A DNA stretch of 64,000 bases from Aspergillus flavus. Its lineage: Eukaryota > Ascomycota > Eurotiomycetes > Eurotiales > Aspergillaceae. Made by a program: the position numbers and the translations under genes. A model generated the notes under the pieces. The model had not been told where the DNA came from, searched no databases, and saw only the letters and a program-made list of their open reading frames with translations. This document shows positions 1-12,604 of this stretch, in pieces. Each line of letters starts with the position of its first letter. Positions within the stretch are counted from its first letter, which is position 1. Location: assembly GCF_009017415.1 (NCBI RefSeq), contig NC_092409.1, positions 5,456,001 to 5,520,000 on the forward strand, written 5' to 3'.

Positions 1-2971
1 GAGGGCGGCATCCATGGGTATGAGTTGGAGAGCTAGGTTTGAGACTATGCAATAGAGTCTCAAACTATTGAAAGATAGTAATACAAATATTGGGGAAACT
101 TCGGAAAATTTCAATCGATTACGGACTCGTGGGCTCGTGTGTGAGACAGTTGGTAGCCCGTATGATGTCAGTATGTCCCAGGAAAGTTTCGAAATCTCCG
201 AAAATGGACAAAATTTCATCTTACCATGGTAGACGACACCTCGGATCCAAGATCTGAGACGAACGCCATTCCACATGGCGACCAAGTCCTCGGTACAAGG
301 GGAACCGCTTAAAGAGAAACGGAGACGGAAAAAAATGAAAAGAAAAAGCGAGGCCCAGCCACCGATCCTGGTTATACCATGAAAATGTTCGGTGACAGTA
401 CAGAAAAAGATCGATATAGGCTGAGGGTCCACTGGTGCCGACCGCCAAAAGTTGAACCCAGAACCAGGGCAAGTCCCCGGGACTAGTAGAGTCAAAGTGT
501 GAGAGTGACTGACTAGTGACACGCCAGACCGTGCAATGACAAATTCCAGCCGCAGCCGGCCACTTCCGTGACTTGGTGGCAGGTCGCATCGAAAGACTGC
601 GCCACAATATGGAGAAGTCAGCCACAAACTTCTCAAGACGGTTTAGAGGTTTACGTACATCGACAACACTAATGGTTTCCTACCTGCCCCGTAACTCGTA
701 TTGGGAAGTAAAAATATAACTAGAATCCACCAAACAACGGGGCTAGAGCCTCTACCACAATTGTTAGTTTTGTTACCCATTGTGGGCGTCAGACGGTGAC
801 GGGGGGTTGCAATCTATGGTTGGGACTGCGAGATCGAGCATTGATCGCCGCCCTTGTTCCATCCCTGCACGATCTTTTGTCTGGCGATAGGGAGCGGCAC
901 GCTAAACCAAGAGGGGAGGGATATTTTCTTTTTTCTCTGTATGTAGGAAATGTACCAGTATCCTCGTACCACTGAGACGTTTCACTGCTCCTGGAAACTA
1001 AGAAATTTCACACATATCCTTTCTAACAAAGACAAGTGAGGCTAAACAGGGCAAATATCTAGGAAGGAGATTGATCCCCGAACTGCCTGTCTACATTATT
1101 GTGACTGCTTCCAAACCCAAGGCGTAGCGTTTGCGAGCTACGTGTCTGTCACTAGCTATGTAGTAGATTTTTGACAAATCATCCGTAATGAGCGAAAACC
1201 TACCTAACTTTACCTGTACCTAGCCACGAGGGCTGCTCCTTTCAGACCAGGGATATGACTGGCGGCAATGTTCGGCTGAAGCTTATTTGACGATGGATCA
1301 ACCGAATGTTCAAAAAACAAACTATTGAGGATTCAATTTCCGTTTCTCTGGTTGAACCAAAGTATGCTTCCGGGGTTTCTACCGTCTCGAGCAAGTGGGC
1401 AATTCTCTTTTGAGATAACAGTCCGGAAATTATTGCCATCAGTTAAACCTTGCTTAATATCTTCCTAAATCCTTTGGGATCGGGGTTGGATTGACGGAGA
1501 CATGCCGAGCCAGGCTGATCTTGCTAAGTTTTTGACTAACCCTAAATCCAACCCACCCAGATTAGTTATTATCTTTTTTCCAATCCAGTCTCGGCTTTGA
1601 CATGGGGCTGACAGACGGGTTCCAGATCTGGGAGAGAAATGAAACAGGGGATGACAAACGAAAAATAACCATTACAAACAGACCGTTACTCCTGGACGAA
1701 TGACTCAGGAAGTGTTACAGAGTCTGATATGTGACGCATGATTGGAGGGCGACGGCATGACTTGTATTCCTCAGGCATGAACATGCCAAACTGAGAGGAT
1801 TAGCGCACATGCATGGAGTTGATCCTTGCCCGGGTAAGTCAGGCTTTTGACAAGTGACATCCACCGAACTCTTTACCAGTACCATGTACTGTAATCATGT
1901 CACAGCCTAACCGCAATCTCCCAACAAGAAGAACCAATGGCTCGGGTCTGCTTGATGGGCGGCTTACCGATCGTCCTTGTCAGTGGAGCATGTCATGGAC
2001 CTGTGAGTGGTGAACCAAATTGAACCCGCGCGCTAAGGATCCTACTTTCATAATTTCATCTCCATCACAACTCCATTTTTCAGCTTTGCCATCGAGAAAT
2101 CCTCGTGGGTCTAGTCTCATCGTTGGATGAACCGAGTTAGAACCATATCGGGGCACCATCTCGCGCATGTACTCCGTCCGTTACATCGATTCCTTTTTGT
2201 GGCTTTTGTAACCGGTTAACGTCTTGCTAGTGAGTTAACTTACTAAGATAGGAGTGACAAATGACCCATCCTTGGGTCCAGTCGGTCCCTGTCATCTCAT
2301 GCAACTCCTGTGGTTGTCCTTTAAAATATGGATCTTAAAGTTCGGCTGATCCATCGATCAGGCAACCCGAAGTTTGGGGCTAGGAATCCCTCGTGGTGTG
2401 GCCTACCCACGAAGAAGGGCCAATCTCAACCGGACTTTCTGATTAAATGTTGTCATGTTCGCCCTCCGAAACCCTATGCGGCAGCCCCCAGCTCCCGAAT
2501 GTTATCCGAGATTAATCAACACATTTTTTTTTTCTCACCATCTCTTGATGACGGCACGTCAACTTTTCCCCTCTTGCCCACACCCCTAGGCGATGACCTG
2601 AGATGTCATATGCACGGGGCAATGGATCTTGCATATTAATAGGTAGTCACACCAATCATATTCAGCCACTACTTTTTCTCATCCGCATGAGCCGGTGAGT
2701 TTAGGTACCTACTTATGGTTTCCAGGTTTTCAGTCACACCTCCTTGGAGGGGCACGCTTGCTGTACTGTACAGATTTTGCACCTGATCTCATGAATATTA
2801 GCAACCCAGGAATAATATACTCCAGTTACGGAAAGATGGAAGTTATTGCATAAAATCTCCGCCCCTTCTGAGCAAGGTACTACTCCTAAGTATTGAAAGG
2901 GGGATGCACTATACATAGAAATCAGAAAAGACACAAAGCCCATCCCGAATGAGAATCCTTCGACAAAGTAG

Positions 2972-3036
2972 CAAGAAAAAGAAAAAGAAAACAAAAATAA
3001 GAAAAAAAAAAAAGAAAAAGAAAAAAGAAAAAAGAG
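2972..3036 (+). repeat. Polypurine low-complexity tract
   Basis: The plus strand is almost pure A/G, built from irregular GAAAAA and AAGAAAA units, with an A12 run near 3002-3013. It is simple sequence without coding potential. Confidence 0.8.
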
Positions 3037-4749
3037 TCCCTGGTTTTAGGTTGAAAAAGATCTGACGTACAGTGACGGCAGCCAGATACCGACGTGGATC
3101 CAAGTTGGAACACCCTCGATTGCAGCCCATCGCGAAAAGGAAGAAGAAGTGGGGGTTTCACGAATAACACCTCGGCGATCAGATCCCTGGTCTGGCAAGT
3201 TGGTACATGTCTTGTCAACAAGCCAAGACTGAATGAGAATCTTGGGTTTAGCTCTCTCTGTCAACCAACTCACACAGCCTTGCCCCCCTGTCGGTTTAAA
3301 CTCTGTTTACCTGTCAGTGACACTGGTACCCAGTGTGATATCCCAACGAGTATCCCGATCGAACATGCCCGTTATGAACTGCTTTGCAGCGGGAATCATG
3401 CGCCAGCGGCAGCCATTGCCGTCGGTGTTCACTTGCCCTACATAATTGCTACACAATGCGCCTAACGCACTCTCTCTAGTAAAAGCTGCATGTTTTTGTG
3501 ATCTCCATTACTCGCCCTCCGCGTCCTTGACACAACTAGCGATGCCCAGCAGTGGATCCAATCCAGCGAGGGACAGCCGATCTCCTTTTTTTCTTCTACG
3601 CCTGCTGCGCCTTTTATTTTTTTATGTTTCTTTTTATATTTTTTCTTTCATATTTTGTTTCCCTCCCTGCTTTCACTCCGTATGTCTACTTTGGAGTAAT
3701 ACATTTTAATGGAGACCTTGTATAGTAAATTTTCTTTCTTATACATTTCCTTTCTCCATGATTTTTACTTTTGTTTTTGGAAGAAACAAATCCTCTGCAC
3801 CCGCCCCACCAGCTTTCCTCCAGATTCTTCCTAGCCCTTGGGTTTATTTTAGACTTTGCAGCCATTCCTGCTCCGGACCGCTGCTCTGTGACAAAAGTTA
3901 TTTGCTTCCTTACGCCTGCCGGCTGCACTGGGCTGATAATAGTAAGTAGTACCTAAGGGGCCGTCCTGGAATTACGAATGTATTTTCGTAGGTTTTACCA
4001 TCAAGCCCTTCATGCTTGGTATGAGAGCCTAATATTCGCCTGGGTTTAGCGAACCCGCATACTGATGATGGAACATTTTTCCGTCAATTCCTATGTTTTT
4101 ACCTGACTCAAGTGGCATGTTCACATATTTCTGCGTTCGTACAAAATCTTTTTTATTTTTATTCTTCTCCACCCTGATCATAAAGTTGGACGGTCATTTC
4201 AATACTGGGGTGGGTATAGCCTCAAAGCACTCACAGTTTTGCGCCACTGGTGTGACCAATACTGCATACAGTACTGCTAAGTTACACATACCCTGGCACA
4301 ATGTCATTCAAAGAGACACTTAACCAAAGTTGGTATAGCAGCTTCAGAGTGGACGCGATGTTTCGAAAAACGAGAACTAAGCCATTAGCTCGTTTCTGGA
4401 AGTCCGCTAGTCATGAACTCCTTGGGACGGTGGGATTGGAGTTTCAGCCATGCTGTGTGGCTTAGCGCGGCCCTACTTCTAGCGATGCTGTCATCTCGTG
4501 TTTTACTTACTACGAAAAGTTCATAGGGCATCCTAACCATGACGGTAACAAAACACCGAACGAACTTGGTCAATACATAGGCCCTGGAGACATATCGTGA
4601 CGCTACTGTTACAAGTTCAAGGTAGCAGCAATGCAGTAGCGATGAATTTCAAATTAGCAGTAGTTGAGGCATTCGACGTTAACCCATTCCAGGAAATAAG
4701 GAGGGAATAGGTGAAATCTCATACAGACATGTAGACATACATACGAAGA

Positions 4750-4769
4750 TACATACATACATACATACA
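4750..4769 (+). repeat. (ATAC)n microsatellite
   Basis: Five perfect ATAC units, flanked by imperfect units on the left side (from about 4736). Confidence 0.85.
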
Positions 4770-6498
4770 AGCGGAGTACATCTATACGGGATCCCCATGA
4801 AGCGACTCCGTACTAGACAGGCAGATGAACAGTTTACTGTTTTAGTTCCAAAGGAGACAGTTGACAACCTACTAGGTAGGTACAGTGTTTATTGCTCTGC
4901 ACGGTTCTACTGCAACGCCACTTAGGTACACAGTGCACGATTGGATATGCTGGCGTATCTTTTCTGTCCTGGATTTCTTTTACTTTCCTTTCCCTTTTTT
5001 TCTCGGACCCAATAAGACCCCCTTGTTTACGGGGCAGATTGGCTCTGTTTTTCTGTTTCTATTTGGTATCTGCAGGTTGGTAAGTCGCTTCCAGATCCCT
5101 CAGACCCATCTGTCAAGACAACCTTAAGAATGGGCTGACCTGATAGGGCCCGATGCAAATTGAATTAAATTAACTAATAGATGAATTATTCAGTCTGGAT
5201 AAATCGTAAAACTTTCTTTCGTCAATTAATTTTTCCTTTGGGACGGGCCCCTCTTTCTCGTTTCCCCTTCTCTCAGCCTGCGCATGCCTTTGGATACCGA
5301 CGGAGGGAGTGACGGTCGACGGTAGTTTGTGGCTCGTCCCCACTCCCACCCACGATCGTCACTTTGCTTGGATCCCTGCTGTTGCCTCTTTCCATGGATA
5401 GCATAGTCGATATGGAACTGCTTACGGGGGAGCGTGATTGACTGGCGTACCACAGATTTCATTCTTTTTTTTTTCTATCATTTTATTTATTATTTTCTGC
5501 CATTTTCAAATTTAATTCTTAGTTATTTATCCTCTTTGTGTACAGCAAGTAGTCTTACCGGACACTCAGAGAAAGCATTGTGCCTCATTAAAAGCATGAC
5601 TAAAAGAAGAAAAGAATTAAAAGCTTTTTGTTTCCTTTCTACTTCCTGTTATTTTTGTTTATTTGATTTGATTTTCTGACTTTTCCAACGAAATTTTTGT
5701 ATCGGGTACATGATTCAGTCAGCAATACTCCGTATGGAGGGAAAGGGCGAGCCCAAGATTAAAAATACTAATGGGGGAGAAAAGTAAAAGTAAAGAACAA
5801 AAATGGGGAAGAAAAGGAAAAATGAAAATGAAAATCCGAGCATCAATTTTTTTATTTTCCTTTTTTATTATTTTTTAATTGATTTTTTTAGTATTTATTT
5901 TTTTCGAAAGGAAAGATCTGATCCACTTAACCCAGATCCAATTGTTGAGCTTGCCTCCCTCCCTACCTTGCATAACCTTGGTTCAGCTGTCTCCATCGTC
6001 ATCGTGTGCGGCAATGTCAAGCTACTCTTATTTCAGCTCCTGGTAAGTATAATAGTTATTATATTACTTACTCGCCCATGCCTCCTCTATTCCCCTTCAA
6101 ATTCTTTCGAGGATTCCTATCATCATAAGGTTACTTTTTCCGCTCGTCGTCTACATCCATCCTTCGTTCGTCTCTTTAATACCTTAAATCCCCTCCTTTA
6201 CATTCTTCTATCACTCTGCCCGCAGTTTTCCTTCATTCCTCGGAAACTATATCGCCCATTCCGTAACCACCCACACTATCGCATCTCTGATCTTGACGGC
6301 GTTATTCGCTGAATCGTTCCCCATAATCTAATAGCCCAATAGTTCGGGTTATATATATATCATCATCAGAGCCGCAGGCCGGCTATACTGTTGTGCGATC
6401 ATTCATATCTCCGAGCCTGGCCCTCTTTGTGATTACGCAGTAAAGTGAGGTTTTTGCCTGTCAGTTCGCATACCGCGCCCTTAGGACAGTTCCTTTCT

Positions 6499-7586
6499 AT
6501 GTCCCAGCCCCGTGAGTTGGGCAAGGGTTCTGAGAAAATGGCCATCTCGTATGCGAGTGGGCTACCGGCCGATCATACTCAGGTCCTTCCCTCCTTCAGA
6601 GAGGTGAGTTCAACAACAACCATACCAGGATCAGATCCAACGCATGTCAAAATGTGGTGACTAACGTGCCACCATTAGCTACTTCCCCCTCACCTTCACG
6701 ATGAAATTGACTCGACCTCCTATTATGCTGCTCGCCAAAATTCGCGCGAGCGTCCCGCATCAGCACACCGTGATATGACTTCCAACCCTAGACCATTATC
6801 TGGAGATTTCGGCCACTTTCAGCCCCAGCTGGCACGGAACACACCGCAATACCCTTCCCGTGGTCCCAGTCCTATCCTACCGCCTATCAGAGATCTTCAA
6901 CAGGGCTTGAATGCGTCAACTGCCCCATTCCCGGATGCCAGAGGGCTTTCGAGACCGGACCCCTTCGGGCCTGCCACACAAGACTTTCGTGGGACACCTG
7001 CCGGCGCACCTGGCTTCTCTTCAGCCAATCGTCCTCGGCCAATGGGTGAGAGAGGTGGCGCAGATGCTTACAGTGGATCGGCTGTCATGCATACCCAGAT
7101 GTCTTATCATTTCCCAATGGCCTACCATAGCGATTCCGAGCAGACATCCCCCCAGGGATTATCACATACCCAACCTTCAAACTTTGGCATTTTGGGCGAC
7201 CCGATCGACTCCAAGAACAAACGTAGGCGGGGGAACCTTCCTAAACCGGTTACCGATATCTTGCGGGCCTGGTTTCACGAGCATCTGGACCACCCTTATC
7301 CTAGCGAGGAGGATAAGCAAATGTTTATGACCCGCACCGGCCTCACTATTAGCCAGGTAATTATATCTGGTACATACAGCTTGGACAATTGCCCGTACTA
7401 ACAATATCGGTATAGATCAGCAATTGGTTTATCAACGCGAGACGGCGGCAGCTGCCTGCTCTCCGGAACCAGATGCGAACTGGTGGAAGTGATCTCGATT
7501 CCCAACGCCAATCTCCCTTTAGCGATGTGGACCATGCCTCTTCAGAATCTATGCCATCCCCCAGCCAGCTAGCCTCGGCGAGGTGA
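6499..7586 (+). CDS. TALE-class homeodomain transcription factor
   Basis: Predicted nuclear DNA-binding regulator of about 317 aa in three exons: 6499-6603, 6679-7356 and 7416-7586. The introns are canonical (GTGAGT...TTAG; GTAATT...TACTAAC...TATAG). The second intron splits the homeodomain recognition region between TGLTISQ and ISNWFINARRR. Joining the exons restores a complete C-terminal homeodomain at about residues 216-275. It has the helix-3 signature WFINARRR and a three-residue loop extension around HLDHPYPSEED, both typical of TALE (KN-type) proteins. The N-terminal two thirds are Pro/Ser/Gln-rich and probably disordered. The start is uncertain: in-frame ATGs lie at 6445, 6499 and 6538. 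I chose 6499; MAISYASG at 6538 is equally plausible. TALE proteins in fungi usually control development or mating, but the target here is unknown. Confidence 0.9.
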
Positions 7587-10500
7587 GCGATCAGGACTGC
7601 TACAATTGTTTTGCCTCTATCGACGTTGCCCTCAACGAGCCTTATTATATTTGGAAACCCTTGGCAGTAACAAAGAGGGCCGACTGTTTTATCTCTTATT
7701 GGAGCGCGATCGCAAGGCATATGCAGTACATCATGATTTATGGGACAGAGGTTGTCAAAGCCGAATAGACGTACGAGATCAGGTTGACGAATCTCCTTTT
7801 TCCGACTTAATATTTTTTATCGCTATCTCTATGACCCGAGTGACATCAACGAGATCATCTTGATACCCTCTACCGTTTCACTAATCAATTCCTACATTTT
7901 TGCATGAAAGCAGTCCGCAGTGGCATGAGCGTGCGCCATGACGCTTGGAAATGATTCAAACCACTCGAGTCACTGGACCTCTCTTTCCTAATTTTTGAGT
8001 TTCCATCATTTCTTACGTATGATTTGATTGCATTCAAGGTGTTTGGATCTTTTATCTTTGAGTTATTCTACTCTCTACATGGTATCTAGCTGGTTTCTTT
8101 TCCTTTTTTGTCTTTTTTCTGTGACGAGATTCTGCCCATGAGGGCGGAACATCAATGACATTCCATGTACAGTATCGCGTATGGTTATGGCGACATATTA
8201 GGGGCTAGACTGTTTTTCTTTTACTCTCTTTTGTTTATAATGGCTTTTGGATTTTGGCATATTGTTGATAGACAAAACAGGACATTGATTACCCAATATT
8301 TAATTGATAGATTGGAAATGACTGTTTCTTGAGTTAATTTGCCTGAGGAATCCTTTGCAAACATTGCCCCTTTTTCTTTTCCTCTCCTTTTTGGGGAGGG
8401 GGACTTGGCCCTCTCATAAGCATTACCACGGTTTGCTTGTCCTAAACCTTGTTATCTTTACATTTGGCCGATGCCTGGTTCCCAGGGAACGTCCGACGTC
8501 GATTACTGTTCTGGTAACAACTCCGGTTTTAGCAGCGCCGATCCTGTCAGGTTCAGCCAAAAAACTGGATGACCAGGGCAACAAAGTTATTTTCAATCAA
8601 GTCTCGATGGCGCGAGGAATGACCCATGGGAAAACCATTGCAACAGACCCGTGGACTTGGACACGAGGCTCGGGACCGAGCGGTGACAGAAACCGCGCTG
8701 TCACCACGTCATGAAAGACCCTAAATTTTGGTTCCGGCTGGACGGGAGAACTCGATTGGGAGCGCTTAATTGCCGGCCTCGTGGCCCGTCCAAGATCCTT
8801 TCCCTCACACTGGGGCTGCATCTGAGAGTCGGTCAAGTAGGACTAATACTATGTGGCTCCAACCGATCTCAGTGTGTGGCTTAGCCTGGCCATAGAGGGG
8901 GTGGCGCTGTCCATTCTTCATTCGATACGAGGCATGTCGATCGATCACGATGTCAACTTTGCCACCCCAACCTCTGGCTAATCTAAAACGCATGGCACGT
9001 CTACCTCCATTGGGCTTTACCGGTTCTGGCTCTCTTTATTCTTCTCGTGTTGCAATGTCAGTGCGGGATGCAGGCGAGACAGATGAGGAAGGACACCAAT
9101 ACTACAGTTTCGACCTATCAGGACTCCTGACAGTGACACAGAGGATCGATCGCTCATGCATGAAGCATGGGGTTGAAGTGGACGGGAAAGCCAGTCGGGA
9201 TCTATCCGATCTATCACATGGCGGTGAATCGCGCTGTGGCTAAGCAGCTGTGGCGCCCAGATCCCGGACTTTCTTCGGAAGAAGATTCCCATTCATTCAT
9301 TATGTTGGTTTGATGTCAAGAGATCGAAAGAATGCAACTCAGCGATGATAATGATTCAAATGGGTATAATCTGGGGCTGGGAGATGTCCACTTTGTGAAG
9401 AAGACCGAAAGTGTCTAAACGAAACAAGAATAATACTAATGGGGAAGGAAATTACACCACGAAAGGTCCAACGGTCATGCAGATGGAGAAAGGAATTACC
9501 AGGTAATCGCAGTTGCCCGCTTGATTGTTATTTACGCAAAAAAGAGTGGTATACTAACAAGGTAAGTCGAGTAGCGCAGTCCTCAATTCACCGACAGAAG
9601 CAATATTGACATTGACAGAAACCGGTATACCTACATATACAGGGCAGAAGGGAAACAAAGCAGAAAATAAGAAATAGGGCGTACTATTTGACAGAGAAAT
9701 CCCCCTTCGGGCTTCACCAAAAACCAGGACACCATTCATCCGCACCCCACCACCGAGACGCCCGCAGCAGATCTCCCTGTCTTGACTTGAAAGAAGGATC
9801 GCCAAGCCGCGAGAATCAAGCAATTAGCGTTTCCCGACAAGTTCTTGGGGGGAAGCCGACCCTGTGACGGTGGGAAGGGGTGGATCAGAAAGAAATCGCC
9901 GAGCAATTCCGTCCTATCCCTGCCTTCACACCTATAATGAATGAGGTGGTAGCACTACCGGAAACAGCAGTGTCAGCTTGCAGCGCAGGGAACCGTCGGT
10001 GTACATTAGTTGGTACATGAATGGTTGGAAAGGAACTTTTTTCTGCAAGGCAGGTTTTGGGGCGTCGGTAAGGATCATGCAGGCCATGAGATCCACTCCT
10101 CACTAACCACCAGTTCGTGACTCGATTGGTACTTTGGTATAACTAGGGTGATTTCTTAATAAAGAGAGAGCACCAGCCACTCGAGGTGGTTAGTGGGATC
10201 CACTCCTTGGGTTTTATTTGTTTATCTTTCTTTATCATCTTGTCAATTCCAAATTCAATTCTGGTGTTTTCATTTCATCTTTCGTTTCTTTTTGGCATAG
10301 GTTCACCATGCATGCAGCTAATTATTCCTTCACCCTTGAGTCCAATATATCCTCATGTCGATCGACCCCAGAAACCGACCCGTCAACATACTATCTATAG
10401 GATCATCGTACCCCGTCAAAGCTTCTAGCACTAGTGTCTGTGTATAAAAATAATAGTTTCATGCTTACCGCTTAGAGAGATCTGCACATACCTCACATCG

Positions 10501-10792
10501 TCAACGGCGCTCAGACAATTATCTGAAATCAAATTCCTAGCCAATCGCATCGCATGGAAGTTAGACCCAGCATTGCAATCCTCAAAAGGCCACCTTTCGA
10601 TACCCAACGCCCTGGAAATAATCCGCTCACGTTAAGTCCCAGATGGTAGATACCCAGGTAACTACCCAAGGAGGATCATACCTATTTCTTAAGCGATGGA
10701 CTATTTCCGCCCTTGGATAGGATATTCGATAGTCAGAGTCCCTGCTGTCGCAGACTTTGAATGATATAAGCGAACAAGAATTCCAAATGACA

Positions 10793-10870
10793 TTTTCTTT
10801 TCTTTTCTTTTCTTTTCATTTCCTTTTTATTTTATTTTTTTTTTTAGAAAAAAAAGAAAAGAAAAGAAAA
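10793..10870. repeat. Polypyrimidine/polypurine inverted repeat
   Basis: A left arm of TTTTC units (10793-10817) faces a right arm of GAAAA units (about 10847-10870) across a T-rich spacer. The arms are complementary over roughly 15-25 bases, so the stretch could fold into a hairpin or adopt triplex (H-DNA) structure. Confidence 0.75.
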
Positions 10871-11233
10871 CCTACCCATCAAAAACAAAAGCCAAAAAAA
10901 TAAATAAAAATAAGCCAATGTGTCACCCCCACAAAACAAGTAAACAACAACCACCCTCCCACCACCGAACTTCCCACCTATGATCTCCGTTTCAAAAATG
11001 ATCCAACACACAAACTATTCCCCAAACAAGCCACCGACATTAGTGACCACCTGCAAACTGCACAATAACGCCGTTCAGGTTTCTACCCGATGCCTCCCGC
11101 ATCCCGGTTTCCGGGATTTGGGCCAGGATTTATCATATGCAGGACGTGTACTTGTACGTGCAGGCGTCTCTAAGCGGCCGTGCGTTCGCAGCGAATAGTC
11201 CTGTTTCTTTTCCCTTTTCCTTTTCGGGTACTT

Positions 11234-11339
11234 GTACATACATACGTACATACATAACATAATTAAAAATACTAGTTACATACGATGTATTTAGCTTTGG
11301 TTTAGGTACGGTATTGTATGTACATATGTACGTATGTAT
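11234..11339. repeat. Imperfect inverted GTAC/ATAC microsatellite pair
   Basis: GTACATACATACGTACATAC-type units at 11234-11258 are mirrored by TATGTACATATGTACGTATG-type units at 11316-11339. Both arms are self-complementary as well as complementary to one another. Confidence 0.6.
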
Positions 11340-12604
11340 CATGTAGTATACTTATTTTGTATAGTCAATTTTTGAGTTGTTTTTGGCATGGTGGGTGTCT
11401 GTGCTGAGGTGTGGGTGTCTGTGCGATGGTATCTGTGGCTAGTAGCTACTTTAGCTTCGAGCCTTCCGAGTTGGATAAGCGAGCTGTGGATATGGTTTAG
11501 GGATTGAGTCATGAGTCATGACTCGTGCGGGTTTGTTGTGGCGTTCTTTTGGTTGCCTTTCTTTTTGGTATCCTTCTTATGCTGAGTTGGTAAAGTGCTG
11601 GTAGACTGGGTTGGATATAGGGGGTCTGTGCGGGGGAGGTTTCTCTCTTTCTTCCTCTCTCGTCTACTCTCTTCGTTTCTTCATTATTGCTCTGCTTGGA
11701 GGCTGGGGAAGGGAGGGAGGGAGTATGTACCCAGATATATACGAATGGGACGTGGACATGTGGCTTAGATTCTATCCAGGTGTTGTCTGCGGGTTCGGGT
11801 ATACGTTGGTTCGTTGGGCACTAAGGAAGCTATTGTATCCAGTGTGGGTTAATATGATATTGTGGGGTATTTTATGGTGTGCTGTACTAGTACATAGATG
11901 GAGAGGGGGTTTATGTGTAGTGTACTCCGTGGAGTGGAGTGGTTGCTTTGATTTTGTTGTTTTGGAGTTATTCCTCGGATATGGTGATTTGTAACCTATG
12001 TAAATGAGCTTTGGTATGTATTGGTTTTGTAGTGTTTGTCTGGTTGATGCGGGCTTATCTAGCGAGGGAGGATATAGTTTCACTTCTGTGTGTTTGGGAG
12101 TGGGATTTGGTTGGTGGATGTATATTTAGCTCGTCTAATAAGGTAGATTTATTGGTTTGAGCTTGGCTTGGTGTTGGGGTTAAATGAATGTCTGTGGAGT
12201 GTATTATTCCTGTGAAGGTGGACCAAACAGTGACTATATCATTCTATCTGATTATCTGTACTAACTGTACATGCTACTGGAGTTCAACCCAGGATGGATA
12301 GTGGTTTGATTGAAGGAATGGCACCGGTTTTAGTAGCCATTCTAGTAGTCATATGTGAGATTAAGAATTACGTACATGCATTATGATCGAGCCAGTCTAA
12401 GATGATAGAAGTGATATACTCACTTGTATGGACACACACTTCCAGCTACTATCTTCCAGTTGCTCTTGATTCTGTCGAAGTGATTAGCCCCATCGTTCGA
12501 ATATGAATGCAAACTCATAGCTTCCTCATTACCAATGGTTGAATAGCCTCATCACTCATATCCAAATATGCCAAACAAGATCCTCCCAAATCCCAACCAC
12601 ACAA

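Larger units (their letters stand above)
1..6498. other. Long gene-free stretch upstream of the homeobox gene
   Basis: I see no supported gene in these 6.5 kb. The open frames are short, lack recognisable domains and mostly run through simple pyrimidine or purine tracts (for example 3580-3680, 5470-5530 and 5840-5920). The stretch contains a polypurine run, an ATAC microsatellite and one copy of the recurrent TACTCCGTA motif at 5726-5734. The next gene is a homeobox regulator transcribed to the right, so the stretch may hold distal regulatory DNA or a long 5' leader; that is inference. A TATATATAT run lies near 6351. Confidence 0.5.
7587..12604. other. Gene-poor stretch, homeobox 3' side to acidic orphan gene
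   Basis: The first 700 bases are T-rich and probably include the homeobox 3' UTR. No open frame here has recognisable domains or convincing splice structure. Frames such as 8355-8714 (+) and 8950-9243 (+) look fortuitous. From about 11380 to 12200 the plus strand becomes strongly G/T-rich and A/C-poor, with weak overlapping frames on both strands (11611-11994 plus, 11772-12083 minus). This may be an untranslated or orphan transcript but cannot be called. Confidence 0.4.

Noticed and set aside
221..625. 134-codon minus-strand frame in the left desert
   Set aside because: Aromatic, low-complexity composition, no domain, no splice context; typical chance frame.
8950..9243. 97-codon plus-strand frame
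   Set aside because: Overlapped by a similar minus-strand frame and lacks any recognisable motif or promoter context.
11611..11994. 127-codon plus-strand frame rich in Trp, Gly and Val
   Set aside because: It follows from the G/T-skewed composition; the opposite strand is equally open, so coding is not supported.
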